DNA from: Apostichopus japonicus | Lineage: Eukaryota; Echinodermata; Holothuroidea; Aspidochirotida; Stichopodidae | Direction: 5' to 3' | Assembly: GCF_037975245.1 (NCBI RefSeq) | Contig: NC_092572.1 | Coordinates: 19,211,989-19,275,988 of the forward strand | DNA length: 64,000 bases | Shown here: positions 1 to 12,160 of the stretch, one piece after another | Numbering within the stretch: the first letter of the stretch is position 1 | Layout of the letters: every line of letters starts with the position of its first letter | Notes under the pieces: generated by a model | The model's input: the letters and a program-made list of their open reading frames with translations, nothing else | Told to the model about the DNA's origin: nothing | The model's database searches: none | Made by a program: the position numbers and the translations under genes

Positions 1-3000
1 ATTATGTCTGTAAACAAAGAACAAAAGTATCTAAGTAATCTCCTTGTAACTGGGTTTTTTGTGTATCTTACATATACAGTACTTAGAACAATCTGCAGAC
101 ATTTGCCTTCGAGTAATGTCACTGCAAAGTCTTTAAATGCAGAGAGTTCACAGTTTGTTTAGACTGCCAAAAAAATTGACAACTGTCGCTCTTCGTTTGT
201 CAACGTGTAACTGTGTACAAACTCAACCATGATAGGCAGCCAAAATTATAGCCAATGTTTGCTTTTAAAAACGACAAGCTTTTTTGCTGGAGTCGAATGT
301 CGAGAATGAAATCGCTCAGTCACTTTACATTTACAGTCACTGCTTTAACACATCCGTTCCTCGACGACGAACGAGGGATTTTTGCCAAGAGAACAATTTT
401 GACATTATAATATCGAATCACCGACAGTGCGTTTGAGAGCCATTGGAATTGACAGGTCCATTTCCTTTGAGCTTTGGAGTGGGAAAGTTGCCACATCTTA
501 CACTGCTCGATCAATGGGTAACCATTGTCTAGAATCTGTCTTTTCCAGCATTTGATTTGTTTTAATAAAGTTCTGTCACTTTTTCATTCGTGCCTCTGGA
601 TCGTAGTCTAAACCGTCTACCCGATTCTTTGCTCTGTCTTTACGTGTTCTTCCAGAATCTGGGCAGCTTTTTATTCAGTTTGGAATATATGATTCGTCAT
701 AAATTTGTTTTCGGGGATTATTTTACTAATTGATCTGCACCGTCTGTGTTGTTTTGGAACTTTTTTTTTTTTTTGATGGGAGACGTCTTTTTCCCTCTCT
801 TTCTCAGTCTTTTAAGAAAAATCTTAAATTTTGTTGGAGTAAAATTTTGAAGAGCCCTCCCGTTCGAATCAATCCGTGGATTTATGCTTTTTCAAAGTTT
901 CGTTACAGTCTGATAATTTCTACCTGATAGCTTGTAGGAGTATCTTGTGCCCATGGTAACCATCCTAAACAGATAAATTTGTTCCTCCCTTGATTGAGAG
1001 GTTGGGACAAGATCTTGTGTGGTTTTGCTGTGGAGTATCTCATTTATAGGTAATAAAACTACTGTGTGTCTTTCAGTTAATTACAAAATCTTATTCCAAA
1101 TTTATTATATGGGAATTTCCCTTCGTTTAAAAAATGTACCTCTCTGTGGAGTTTAGAATGTCAGATACAGGTGAATTTGTAGCGTTCCTTGTCTTTGCGA
1201 CATATGTCTCAACAAGTACGAGAAAAAACAGTTCTGAAGAGAAGAAATTAATGTGAAAGTCAGCTTGCAGATTGAGCTTCATTGTACGATTTTGCCCAAG
1301 TTTTGTTTGGAAATAATAAATTATCTATGATTAATACTAGTATTAGTATGACAGATATCTGTCTGACAAAAACTGTTTTCAGTCAAATTCCTGTGGAATT
1401 CCATTGATCAGCAAAATATCTGGAAAGTTTGATAATCTGAAGTGTGACCACCTTGAATACAATCTTAGTTTCATGAAGACTGAGGAGGTTTGGTATTAAC
1501 TAGTTGTTGGAATTTGGTAAACTCCCAACCCCCTCCCCCCACCCTCCCCCACCTCCTCCTACATCACACACAGCTTCCCCACCTCCTAAGAAAGAGAATT
1601 AAAAAAAATCAGATTTTTAGCAATGATTATGTTAAAAATTTGATACTGAAAAACTGAAATCTTGGATATATAGTCAAATAAAGATTTTTCAAACGAAGGA
1701 AGAATCAAAATGAAAATGAAAATTTAATTATTGTAATAAATATATAGAAATGTCTGATTGATAATTTATTAAAATTGAACATTCATTAGTGACTAGCTTA
1801 TGAATATTACTTTGTATGTAATTCACTATTAAGAGGGTGTGGTTTCAACTTGAAATTCTTAGTTTGAGCTTGCATGGCTTTGAAATTTATAATACAGTCC
1901 TGAAGGATTTTGTAGTGCATACATAACGTTACCACAAAAACATAGGAATATAAACTTTAAATAGCATATTTAAATGAGAAAGTGTAGGTTTTAAAAACAT
2001 GAAAATTATTAGTATTTTTTTTGGAAGATCAATGACATTAGAAGGATAGTAGGTCAAATTGAGTTATAATGTTGTAAATGTTTGATATGGTGGTATGTAT
2101 GTTCTACAAGATTGGAATATCATGCAATCTTTATAGCCCCCTAATGACCCTCCTACTGGCATGTGTAGCATACAGTGTACTAGGTGAATCATGTTACCCA
2201 TTGTGTACTTCAGCAGTTCTCTAAAAACAACATGCAATATAAATCACATTACAACTAGTAAAGATATATAAATATATGCTGTGTGACTAAGTATTGCAGT
2301 ATGCCATAGCATTTATAGCATATGATATTAATATGACCAGTCACTACGTAATTGGAAACAAAGGAGATATGATTAAGTATAATATTTTCTTAATGGGAGA
2401 GGGGTGGGGGTGGGGGAAATGTACCCTCAGACCCAAACATAGTATACTTTTAAAGGCTTAAATTTACAATTTGTACAAACAAATGTGTGTTCGTTTTAAG
2501 AGTCCCACAGTGGATTCATGGACTGTGTTATCAACCATGCAGTGTTAAAATATCTTTGTACTGTAAGTTATAATGCTCTATGTGTGTTTTGTTGGGATAT
2601 GTACATGCTACGGAAAATAACTTGAATCTTTGTAGACATAGTAAATATTTGATTTAAATTGTAGGTATCTTCAGCCAAATTTTTTCTGACTGCACTTTTG
2701 TATTTACACAATAGTCTAAAAAAAATATGGTTCATTGTATATATATGACTCACAGGAATAAGAAAAGTTTCATGAAAAATACCTGATTTGTTTATTGAAA
2801 ATTGGGAATCAGCCATGCATTCTATCTGTTGAATAACTTTACATGCCTTTGCTATACATACTGGCAATATATACAGTATGCCTACACTTGCACAACTTCA
2901 GCTGTCAATAGTAAACACTATAACATGAACACTGTAAACATACAGGTAAACATACAGCATCTGCTCCTATGCATCATCGTTATTAAGCGACCTTGATCTT

Positions 3001-5223
3001 CAAAAAGTAGCAGACATACTGTAATAATTTGTTTGCTTTAAATCAATTGTCATATTCTTTCTGTTCCTCTCAGAGCAACTGTGTAATACTAGTCTGCTGC
3101 CCTCTATGTTCTATTATACAGTAGCTCTGGTAAACAATGTAACCAATAGATCATCAGTGAAATCAATGTACAGCACAGTATTAAACATCAAAACACATTT
3201 ACTGATATTGAAAACTAATTTACTAAATTAATTTTATTCCTCAATTACCTGTCATGAATATTTAAATATATTCGAGTAAAATCATTGACCATAAATTTCT
3301 GTTGGACATTTCTGTTTGCATATAATAATTAAGACGCACAAAATAAAAGATTATGATGTCATGATTTCATTAATTTGCATACTAATTGGTTGGTCTCTTG
3401 TAGGAAGAGTACATGATTCACTGTGCGTAGAAAAGCGGTAAAACCTAATACTGAACAGTAGTGTTAACCTACATCATTGTCTTATATGGTACGGAGATAA
3501 AAGTAGTAATAATAATTATTGATGAACAGTGTCCAACTGTACCCTAGATCATAGGAAGCCAAGTAAAAATGGTGGGTGGGGGGAGGGGGGCAGAGGGATG
3601 GGCAGGGGTGGAGTTTCATGCAAGAAATTTACGGGTGAATGAAACTAGGGAATAAAATATCTGGTAAAGCAAATTGCTATGCAAAAATAAGTCAACATTT
3701 ACTGTACAAAACTACGCACAGTACATGCAGCACATTTTTTTCTAGTTCCTCGGTTTTGTGATATGTATACATGCAAAACTTTACAAACCTGGATTTCACA
3801 AATTCTTTGTCAAATTTTGAACAATAAATTATATTCTATGGCAGGCTGATGATTATTGGTTGGCTTTGTTGCCTGTTATTTGTCATCGACCCCTGGTTTG
3901 GTTAAATGTCAATTTTTTTGGGAATTGTGCCAAATGACACACACACACACACAAAATAAAAAATTAAAAAAAATTAATAATTCAGCTATAATATACTGTA
4001 CAAAGTCAAATTGACAATAAAATATATAAAAGCCAAAGTAACTAAACTAAAAAAGGAAACATAAAGAAAGAAAATAAAAGGCAAAAGAGGAATGAAAATA
4101 TGAAAGAAATTTGTATACTGCATATGTTAATTACAGTATGATGTTATTATAATGGTGTTTGGTGCCCTGGATCTGCTAATGCCTAGGGGATCGGTGATGC
4201 ATGAATTACAGTTTGATCATGGTTGGGATATGGAACAGAAATTGTCACAAATTTTTGACCAAAAAATATGGAAATTACGGAATAGATAAAATTCCAATTA
4301 AAGCTGCCGTATAACCTGTAGACTGGAACGAATGGATTGCCGTGTCTTCGGTCGGAGGTAGCAACGCTCCATTGCAGCTACGTTATTAGCCTGTCATATA
4401 CTGTAGGGGTATAAATTATATATGCATTTGTGATGCCACTGCCTTAATTTACTGTGGTTTCCAAGATTACCTATATCTCCTCACAACCTAGGCTTTCTCC
4501 CTTTACACTCTAGTTTAACATACTGTACAAGCAAATAAACAAACTTCAGAGGTTAATATTATGTTGTCTCTGCTAGAAAGAGTCAAGACATGTTTAGCTG
4601 CTGGATGTTATGAAAAGGTTTATATCTTCCTAAGTTGTTACTGAAACATATTTACCCGAGATTAAGTCTCTCTTGGACGTGAGTCTGCTTTGGCATTGTA
4701 TGGTAATTTGGTTTCAGCTTAATTTCGCACCAAAGATGGCTGTTGTCATTGTAATTTCGTTCATAACGTGATATCTCAATAATTGTCGTTCCTGCAGTAT
4801 TGTTCACTGTCTGATGGCCGCCCTCTCTGTGGACTTCAATTTCAGTATTTTTTATGATCATGATCGTACAATACTTGGTTATGCTGGCAAGTTCATGCAT
4901 GGTTAAGCCCGCTAAGTTTAAAATCTTTCCAAGTTGTAAGAAAAATCATGTCGTAATTGACAAAACAGTTTCATGAAATGATCTTTTCTTGTACATGTCT
5001 AAGTTCTCCATTGGTATTGGTCATGTGGTTTAATTGTTTTGAATAAATTATGTCTGGATAAATTGACATTTTGGGATGTGACAGGCACATTTTCATGTTC
5101 TTGAATGTGATCCTTAAACCGTCGATTAATTTACGCCAGTCTCAATTATTTGCTCGACTCCCTCGCTTACCTGTCTCCTCACACTCAATGGTTTCTCACT
5201 CTAGATCCTGTGTCAGCTATACT
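1..5223. other. Upstream non-coding DNA, no gene seen
   Basis: AT-rich sequence with scattered short ORFs that lack splice context or recognisable products. It holds a C-rich/pyrimidine tract near 1528-1590, a G-rich tract near 3570-3610, a CA run near 3938 and A-rich stretches near 3950-4110. It could contain a promoter or untranslated first exon of the LL5 gene, but I cannot point to one. Confidence 0.5.
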
Positions 5224-5640
5224 ATCTAGATCAGGGTTGTCCAACCTACGGCCCGCGGGCCACAGTCCGGCCCGCCGCAGGGTTGCGTCCGGCCCGCCAG
5301 AGATGCTCTACGGTGTGAGATTCTGGTGTCCAGATTTATTGATAACAGTTTGAAGCTATATCAGCAATCAATCAAACCTTCTGGGTAAAAAAAATGCATA
5401 CAGGTCAGTTTGTGTGACACTCTCAGCGGACGGGAGGGGGGGGGCTAGACTTTATTCATCTGTTTTATCAGGAAGGAAAATAAATCAGTGCGCTACGCGC
5501 GCAGTGCTCATATTTTGTTGCCTTGGGCTTCGGGCAAAAAATCGAAAAATCGAGCGTTAGGGTTCATGCTGTCCCCTCCTTCATCATAATCATTCCATGT
5601 GGCCCTCCTCTGCAAAAGGTTGGACAACCCTGATCTAGAT
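5224..5640. mobile_element. hAT-type MITE, 401 bp with 8-bp target-site duplication
   Basis: The body 5232-5632 begins CAGGGTTGTCCAACCT and ends with its exact reverse complement AGGTTGGACAACCCTG, a perfect 16-bp terminal inverted repeat. It is flanked on both sides by the 8-bp duplication ATCTAGAT (5224-5231 and 5633-5640). CAGGG termini, a GGCCCGCGGGCC-type subterminal motif just inside the left end and 8-bp duplications are hallmarks of hAT superfamily non-autonomous elements. There is no transposase reading frame. Perfect ends suggest fairly recent movement. Confidence 0.92.
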
Positions 5641-6120
5641 AGATTCTATATATATGTGAAAACCATTTAATGCCATCCTTTCTTGGTTCATCGGCCACTG
5701 TTAGGCGACTGGCCATCTTCAATGTTCTATCATTGTTAGTTAATTACCATCACCGTTAATTAATAATTGAACATCGTCGATGGACTGAGCAGGACTTCCC
5801 TAGAAAGTTTCGATCTTGGAAATGACATTCCATATGAAGGATCTTGGTTATGTTTCACTTACTGGTCTCACGAACGGATCTTTTCTTGTTGATGTTTTTT
5901 CAATCAGATTGTCCATGTGGTGGTATTGACGTTTAGATCATAATGTTTTGGATGTGACTGGCAGATTTTGATATATGCTTGAACACGATTGTTGTATTGT
6001 AGATTTTGGAGAAATGATCGGTCACTTTATCGGATGTAGTTGCCTTCCTTATTGCAGTACTGTACATATTGAGTTGATCCTTAAAATGTGTTGTTGGCAA
6101 CTGTTTTCAAGCATGAGATT

Positions 6121-6435
6121 AGATTCTATTCCAAATTAAGAAATGAATAATTGCTATAGACGAAAATAGAAATGGTTTAGTTTTTTCATTCTTTAAACTA
6201 TAGATTCTATTCCAAATTAAGAATTGAAGAATCCCTGGACAAACTAAAAATGGTTTAGTTTTCGTTTCTTTAAACTATCGATTCTATTCCAATTTAAGAA
6301 ATGGATAATACCTAGAAGGCTAGACGAAACTAAAAATGTTTAGTTTTGTTTTTTAATTTAAAGTTTAGATTCTATTCCAAAAATCGAATAATACTTAGAC
6401 GAAACCAAAAATGGTTGGTTTTAAGGTTTGTAAAC
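6121..6435. repeat. Degenerate minisatellite, about 83-bp unit, four copies
   Basis: The phrase gattctattccaaattaag recurs near 6121, 6202, 6280 and 6366, each followed by an acgaaa(c)taaaaatggttt segment. Copies have diverged by substitutions and small indels. It ends about 550 bp before the putative LL5 start codon. Confidence 0.85.
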
Positions 6436-6985
6436 TATTTTTGCGAGGGTATTAATGGGCAGTTTCCATTTATACTGTCGGGGTTACACACGCACCTAGC
6501 TCACAGGTGTACATGTTCTTGGAAGTTTTATGCTGCAGTCTAGCTTCATGTTCAATCCTGGCAAAAGTACCCCCCAAAAAAAAAAAATTGGTGGGAACTG
6601 ATCTAACATGACAGTTTAATTATCCATATTGATTTTGTTCAATCAGTAGTTATTGAAATTCAATAAACTGCTTTAAGGGACATTTCTATTTTTTTTATGG
6701 TTTTTGTCAAATTCTTTTCAATTTCTGAGAGTACAGTAGTTTGTTTTTGTTTGAAGAGGCTTTCGTTGACATGTCGTTGATCTATAATCCGACAAGTTCT
6801 GCTGTTTTTCTGAAATTGATTGAAATATTCTGGGGGTCTTGATATCCAGCTGTCATCTCCCCTTCTGCCTCTGCCTCTCTCTCTCTCTGGGTGAAATCTC
6901 TCAGATCTCTTTTGATATGACATTTGGTAGATATTTTGATCGATAAAGTCCCAGACCGGGCGGTTGCTGGGGAAAAGTGAAGGAA

Positions 6986-7183
6986 ATGACCGAGCCAGAC
7001 ATAATACCCACTAATGGCAGTCGAGTGCAGTCTCTAATTAACATTTTTGAAAATCACGCTAACATGCAGCCGAGAAATGAAATTGGCAAGCGTCCTTCTT
7101 GCCCCTCCTCCCCTCCCCCAGGGGAGGACGGCGAAGTGGATAATGGTTGGTGCGTGTACGAACTCTCTCACTATAAGGATACG
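6986..7183 (+). CDS. phldb: Putative first coding exon of PHLDB/LL5 (N-terminal extension)
   Basis: ATG at 6986 begins MTEPDIIPTNGSRVQSLINI; an in-frame TAA at 6944 precedes it and a G sits at -3, so this is a credible start. The exon ends in ACG before gtgagt at 7184, phase 0, and joins the 28272 exon in frame. The 66 residues contain a predicted helical stretch (VQSLINIFENHANM, about 15-28), a Pro/Ser-rich loop and an acidic segment. I do not recognise this sequence from vertebrate PHLDB proteins, whose FHA domain starts much nearer the N terminus. Its link to the rest of the gene rests on phase, strand and a good donor only, across a 21-kb intron. It could instead be one of several alternative first exons. 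Confidence 0.62.
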
Positions 7184-9045
7184 GTGAGTATATAGTACTT
7201 GTTAATTACAGAATGTATGAATTACAGAGTTGTGAGATATTTAACATTTACGCTTTGTTTTCGAGTTTGATGTATTTACTTTGCTCCTCGCTTACCTGTC
7301 TCCCCACGACCTTAGCACTCTCGTTCTACCGTACCTAGCATGGACTGGAAACCTTTCAACACTGTGCGCCCCTCTATTACCGACCCCTCCGGTCAATGCC
7401 CTTCCTTCGCCTGTGTTTATAACATAAAGGTAATAATTTTTGCGTGTATGGAAATGCCAAATGCTGAGCAAAATGGTCTCCACAGATGTGTAGAATTTTT
7501 TTTTTAACAAAGGAACCACAATATTTGATAAGAGTGTATAAGAGACAAAATGGAGAGCCTTCAAAAACAAAATCCTTAAACACAAATTTGAAGACTAAAT
7601 TGTTCCTCATCATACCCCATGTGTCACATAATAAAATGCTCCAGATGGAGAAATTTTGGCTATTTTAATTGTGGACTAATGGTTACCTTTACAGAGCTCT
7701 TTAAATTACCAATGTATGATAGCCCGAGAGATAAAAAAAGAAGAAGCAAATTATTGATCAACCCAAAATTTAATAAAATTAATTGAAACAAGCTTAATTG
7801 ATATTGATACTGACAAATGTAAACTTTTTATACAAAATTAAGCTTCACTGGAGAATTGAAAGAATGATCAATGTTTATGCAGTACCGTGTTAAATTAAGA
7901 CTTTTTAAATCGCACTCTACATCTTGCATTGTACAAATTAAAATAGGCTAATTTGTTGGAATTATTTCTCCAATTTTCTGGCTAAACATCTAAACTGTTC
8001 CTTTCCTTCAGTAATACGATGCACAGACCGGATCGCCCTTCTATGTGGTGAAACATCTAACCATTTAAAGTGACATTTAATTATATGACTCGGTAAAGTA
8101 GAAATTTCCAAAAATAGTCCTTGCCCATGCAGTTGTGTCTATTAGCATCTAAAATTAAGTCTGTATATAACCATACATGGTAACTATGAACTGGTGACAA
8201 ATTTCTATTGTTCCTGTACATGGCAGACTTAGTCGTCACGGAAACCAGATTGTTTTCCAGTAGCAGGTATTGTTCTGAATCATTTCCTGTGCCATGCCAT
8301 TCCTGATATTCAATGAGGTCACCAGTGGAATGACGAAATGATGTTTTAGAAAATTGATATTAAGGAAACAGTAAAAGCTGTATAGTCATCATGAGTTACA
8401 ATTTACTTCTCAAAGTAAATTGGGGGGGGGTTGGTTGGGGACGGGGAGGGGAAGGGGAGAGGGAGAGAGAACATTGTAAGTTCAACTGATATGGAGTCTG
8501 AATGCCATCCTTGAGGATATGTGTAAAACTATTGTTGGGAGTGGTAGAGGGGGAGCTAAGGCGGCATGGCCTGCCGGCAAGTTTTCCAAGCCAGTGAGAA
8601 GATTTTTCAAAGCGCTGTTATTTAATCGGTATAATGCGTATAATTGCTAAGACCAGTTTGTGGGCATTGTCTATTGTTGTTGTGCATCGGAATGCAGGTT
8701 GTTTATAAAATATTTAAGCTAAATAGGGGAAAAAAGGGTTTGAAGAGCTCTGTAAAAGTGATGCTTCGTTAAGGGTTCCAATAACCCCCCAAAAAGAGTT
8801 GGAGGGGGTGGGACTGGGGGAGGAATGAAATGCATCAGTGTTATTCCTACTAAAGAAGTGTTCCTCCTTGCCTCCCCCCATTTCACCCTCATCCCAGTTG
8901 ATGCATCGTTCTGGTTGTAATTTTTATGGAGTTAAGTAACACATACATTTTTCCTGGGGATCATTGACATTTGTGGCAGTAGGGCAAATGCCAAAGCCAA
9001 TTGCAGCATCAATACTGGGCATTCTCCTTATTATGCACATTTTTT

Positions 9046-9106
9046 TTTGTTGGGGGAGGGTTTTTTTGTTGGGGGAGGTTTTTTGTTGGGGGAGGGGGTT
9101 TATTAT
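9046..9106 (+). repeat. G/T-rich tandem repeat, three copies
   Basis: Three copies of a ttttttgttgggggagg unit of about 20 bp run in direct tandem, ending in a longer G run. The repeated G5 and G3+ runs could form a G-quadruplex on the plus strand. Confidence 0.8.
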
Positions 9107-10101
9107 TTTTTTTTCAGTTGGGGATCAAAGTTTTACAAGTTTATCAATGTGTATCTTAATATGCACATGCCTCAAACTACCAAAGTTCTAGAAGCATAGA
9201 AATTATGCGAGTAGTAGAAATGTTGAATTGGTCTCTTTTTTTATTCGGCAACCGTGAGCTGTAAGTTTGCAAATGAAATAATTCACACACGCTAATTATC
9301 AATACACATTGAATACTGCTTGAATAGTCCATTGTCTTTGAATACAGTACTAATATTACAGTCTTAGATTTCTGTGTGGGCCGGTGATGCTGTTCAGTTT
9401 TCTCATACTGCAGTGCATCATAAGTTAGCAGCGGATTGGAGGATTTAACTGTATACTGCAGTTAGTGCTGAATGATCTTTTGTATATATTGTCATTGTGC
9501 TTTAACAGTTTGTTTAATATATACTGTAGATGAGTTTGAGTGGGTGGCTTTTGAAGAGGCCTTTGCCTCAATCTTATCTGTAGTACAAATCTGTATTTCA
9601 TTAAAAGATCTGTGATTGTAAACAGAGTAACAAAGGCATACATATATATATAAAGTAACAGTGGATTTAATTTCACTAAATACAGACAGCTTTGTAGAGA
9701 ATAAATTTTCTCTTTGGTTGTACCTGGGTCAACTTCCAAGTTACTTCCCACGGATGTAGTATATATTATATTGTACATTGAATGGTATTGTTTAACAGAA
9801 GAAAACACACAGACAGAAAAAGAAAAATCAAACCCACACAGACAGATGAAAAGAAACACCCACAAACTTGTAAGTAATTTAGAAAGAATTAATTAGCGTG
9901 ATATAATCTTAGCTATAACTGCATTAGATGTGCATCCTGTGAAATGGCCTGATCAGTAACAATGGATTCACAGTGCGTACTCCCTCACCTCATATATAAC
10001 CTTAATGCATTACCGTATTTACCTCGCTCTAACATCTGGCAATTCTAATGTGTGCATGTATGGCCATCTCCCTTCCGTAATTTCCGTATTTCACAAAACT
10101 G

Positions 10102-10160
10102 TGTAAAAGTAAGTTGGCCTGACATTTCGATCCTAGCAGGATCTTCTTCAAAGGCTAAAA
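10102..10160 (-). repeat. Structured interspersed-repeat relic with ribozyme-like core
   Basis: On the minus strand TTTGAAGA is followed by a perfect 5-bp hairpin GATCC-TGCTA-GGATC (10129-10143), then GAAA and TGTCAGGCC. The layout recalls the CUGANGA - stem II - GAAA core of hammerhead ribozymes found in Penelope-like elements, but the first C is replaced and an extra A sits before the stem. The plus-strand lead-in TGTAAAAGTAAGTTGGCCTGA recurs, 19 of 21 bases, at 45583. A repeat relic is likely; ribozyme identity is only a suggestion. Confidence 0.4.
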
Positions 10161-10178
10161 AAAAACAAAAAAAAACAT

Positions 10179-10226
10179 GTAAGGTTTGGGTAAGGGTTTG
10201 GGTAAGGTTTGGGTAAGGTTTAGGGA
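10179..10226 (+). repeat. Telomere-like GGTTTGGGTAA short tandem repeat
   Basis: Four imperfect copies of an 11-12-bp unit (aaggtttgggt) lie in tandem and end ggtttaggg. It resembles, but is not, the TTAGGG telomere repeat. Confidence 0.75.
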
Positions 10227-10677
10227 ATCCATGTTATAGTGCTGTACCTCTGGTGGTATATATCTTTCATTGTTACCCCATCTTCTCTCTTAATTAGAAT
10301 GCACTAAGATGATACATGTATACATATATTGACCAAACTAAAGTTGCTAAGATTTATCTCCAATCTGGAATAATTTTGGATTAGACTTTAAAAGTACAAT
10401 ATATGACTCAACAACAAGTCTAGATCAGAATTAATCCAAATTAGAGATTCTAGCACTTTGCTGAGCATTAGTCAACAGCTGTACATTATCGTCTGTATAT
10501 ATGGTGTTGGGTTCATTAATAGACTTATTTTGTTTGTAATGTTGGCATTTCGCTTTAATTTGGTCCGATCTTCCAGGATCCATGTAGTGACCAGATTTCT
10601 GAATCATCCAAGCAGGGGTTAAAAATTTTAAAGTAGAGGCCCTCTTAAGTTAGCTGTAAGAGAAACAAATTTACGGC

Positions 10678-10749
10678 TATTACAGAATTCGAACCAGCGA
10701 CTAATTGGGTTTACAAGCCCAGTGCTCTACTCACTGAGCTGTCCAGCCC
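10678..10749 (-). repeat. tRNA-derived SINE-like head (tRNA-Thr-like relic)
   Basis: Read on the minus strand it starts GGGCTGG, has an A-box-like AGCTCAGTGAGTAGAGC, an anticodon arm CTGGG-CTTGTAA-ACCCA (anticodon TGT) and a B-box GGTTCGAATTC (10685-10695). The T stem is poorly paired and the 3' acceptor strand is absent, so it is not an intact tRNA gene. A SINE head or pol III relic is the best reading; the flanks 10540-10676 may be its body. Confidence 0.7.
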
Positions 10750-12144
10750 TTAGCCCAGCCACTTCTTTGCTGTGGCCCATGGGCGCCAGTCAGAAGCCAG
10801 GGTACCTTGCAGATGGTGCATAAGCCAGGGTCCACGCCCCAGTTTCATTTCGATATAACCCAGAGAGTGGCAGGGAAGGGAGGGATTTCATGAGATATCT
10901 GGCTTTTTAAGAAGTGAGTGAATAAAGGAGGACTGACTGGGAAACTTTAGACAAAGGAAAAGAACAAAAGAACAAAATAATGGGATTCAAACCAGTGGCC
11001 ATATCATTGTGTGCTTTTGGTGTTTTATGAATGGGTTAATTGTAAGCTTGAACTACTATAGACAATACCGTGCACCCAACAAAGAGTTTATTCTGCAAAT
11101 AAATGGCCAATTTCTGAAGAATATTTTATTCAAGAAAGCTAGCGGGTGATGATGACTATATACCCTTGGGCGGTGTGAGATGTAACAGGTTGTGAAACTT
11201 TGCTGTTGAACTAATATATGGTAAATACAGGTGTTGGTGACTCACCCAATGCTCCCCCCCCCTCAGGGCTGTGTGACTTGTGGCTAGGATTAACCACTGA
11301 ACTTGACCTCTTGGTGCGAAATAAATATTTAAAAAGTCTTGAGGGGTTAGTGGTCACACACAACTACTGTAATGATAGGCTTGTAAAAGGTAAGGGTAGT
11401 AGAAGATGCTTAATGGTAAAGAGAGCTCTGGTTAATACATCTAGATGGGAAAACCTGGGGAAATGTTTGGTTTCAGCCAACAGAGAATTAGGAGATTAGG
11501 TGATGTTAGGACATGTACATTTCAAAACACCAAGAGCAAAACTTAAATTAAGTATTCTTAAATCAGTACATTTCTTTTGAGTGTCTGATGATTATCCGTG
11601 AGAGCAATAAATGCACCTTTTCCAAGATTCATTGTTTCTTGCTTGGTGTACAAACTAGTATTAATGATAGTACAACTAGTATTAATGAGGAATTGGAACC
11701 TCTTCTTTTTTCTTTGTTTTCTTTGTTTTTCATTGTAAGTTGAATTTACTCCATTGTGTTATACTTGGAACTATCACACTCCAGCTCATACTGTTCCTTT
11801 CAACCCCCCTCCCCCTATTGATGCATCTTTCCATCCTCCTCCCCCTTCTCTCTTTCATCCCTTTGAATAACAATGCTTTAATGGTCTCCAAAGATAGTGT
11901 TTTCCTCCATCCTTCATTCTTAATTCCATTCTCCTTAATTTCTCTTCCCATCTGCATCTTCAGTGCTCCAGTCACCATCGTTGCATAGCATTAAGTCCAT
12001 ATTGATGTTATAATATTTCTCAAATTAATGCGTTACAAAAGAATTGCCTACACTTTTTTCTACGAATTGTATCCTTAGCTTGACCTTACAGAATATTAAC
12101 AAGGCCACTGGTACCATATACCATATATATATTCCAGCATTAGT

Positions 12145-12160
12145 TGACCTTAAATGACCT
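12145..12160 (-). promoter_or_regulatory. Perfect DR4-type nuclear-receptor half-site pair
   Basis: TGACCT at 12145-12150 and 12155-12160 with a 4-bp spacer gives AGGTCA-n4-AGGTCA on the minus strand, the arrangement bound by TR/LXR-type RXR heterodimers. Chance occurrence is quite possible in 64 kb; no supporting context. Confidence 0.25.

Noticed and set aside
5150-5353. ORF across the start of the hAT MITE
   Set aside because: It crosses the MITE boundary at 5232, so it cannot be an ancestral gene; no transposase similarity.
9425-9865. Minus-strand ORF of 146 codons
   Set aside because: Low-complexity AT-rich sequence with no recognisable motif or splice context in LL5 intron 1.
10179-10226. 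Interstitial telomere
   Set aside because: The unit is GGTTTGGGTAA-like, only four imperfect copies, not TTAGGG.
10678-10749. Functional tRNA-Thr gene
   Set aside because: T stem mispaired and 3' acceptor strand missing; better explained as a SINE relic.
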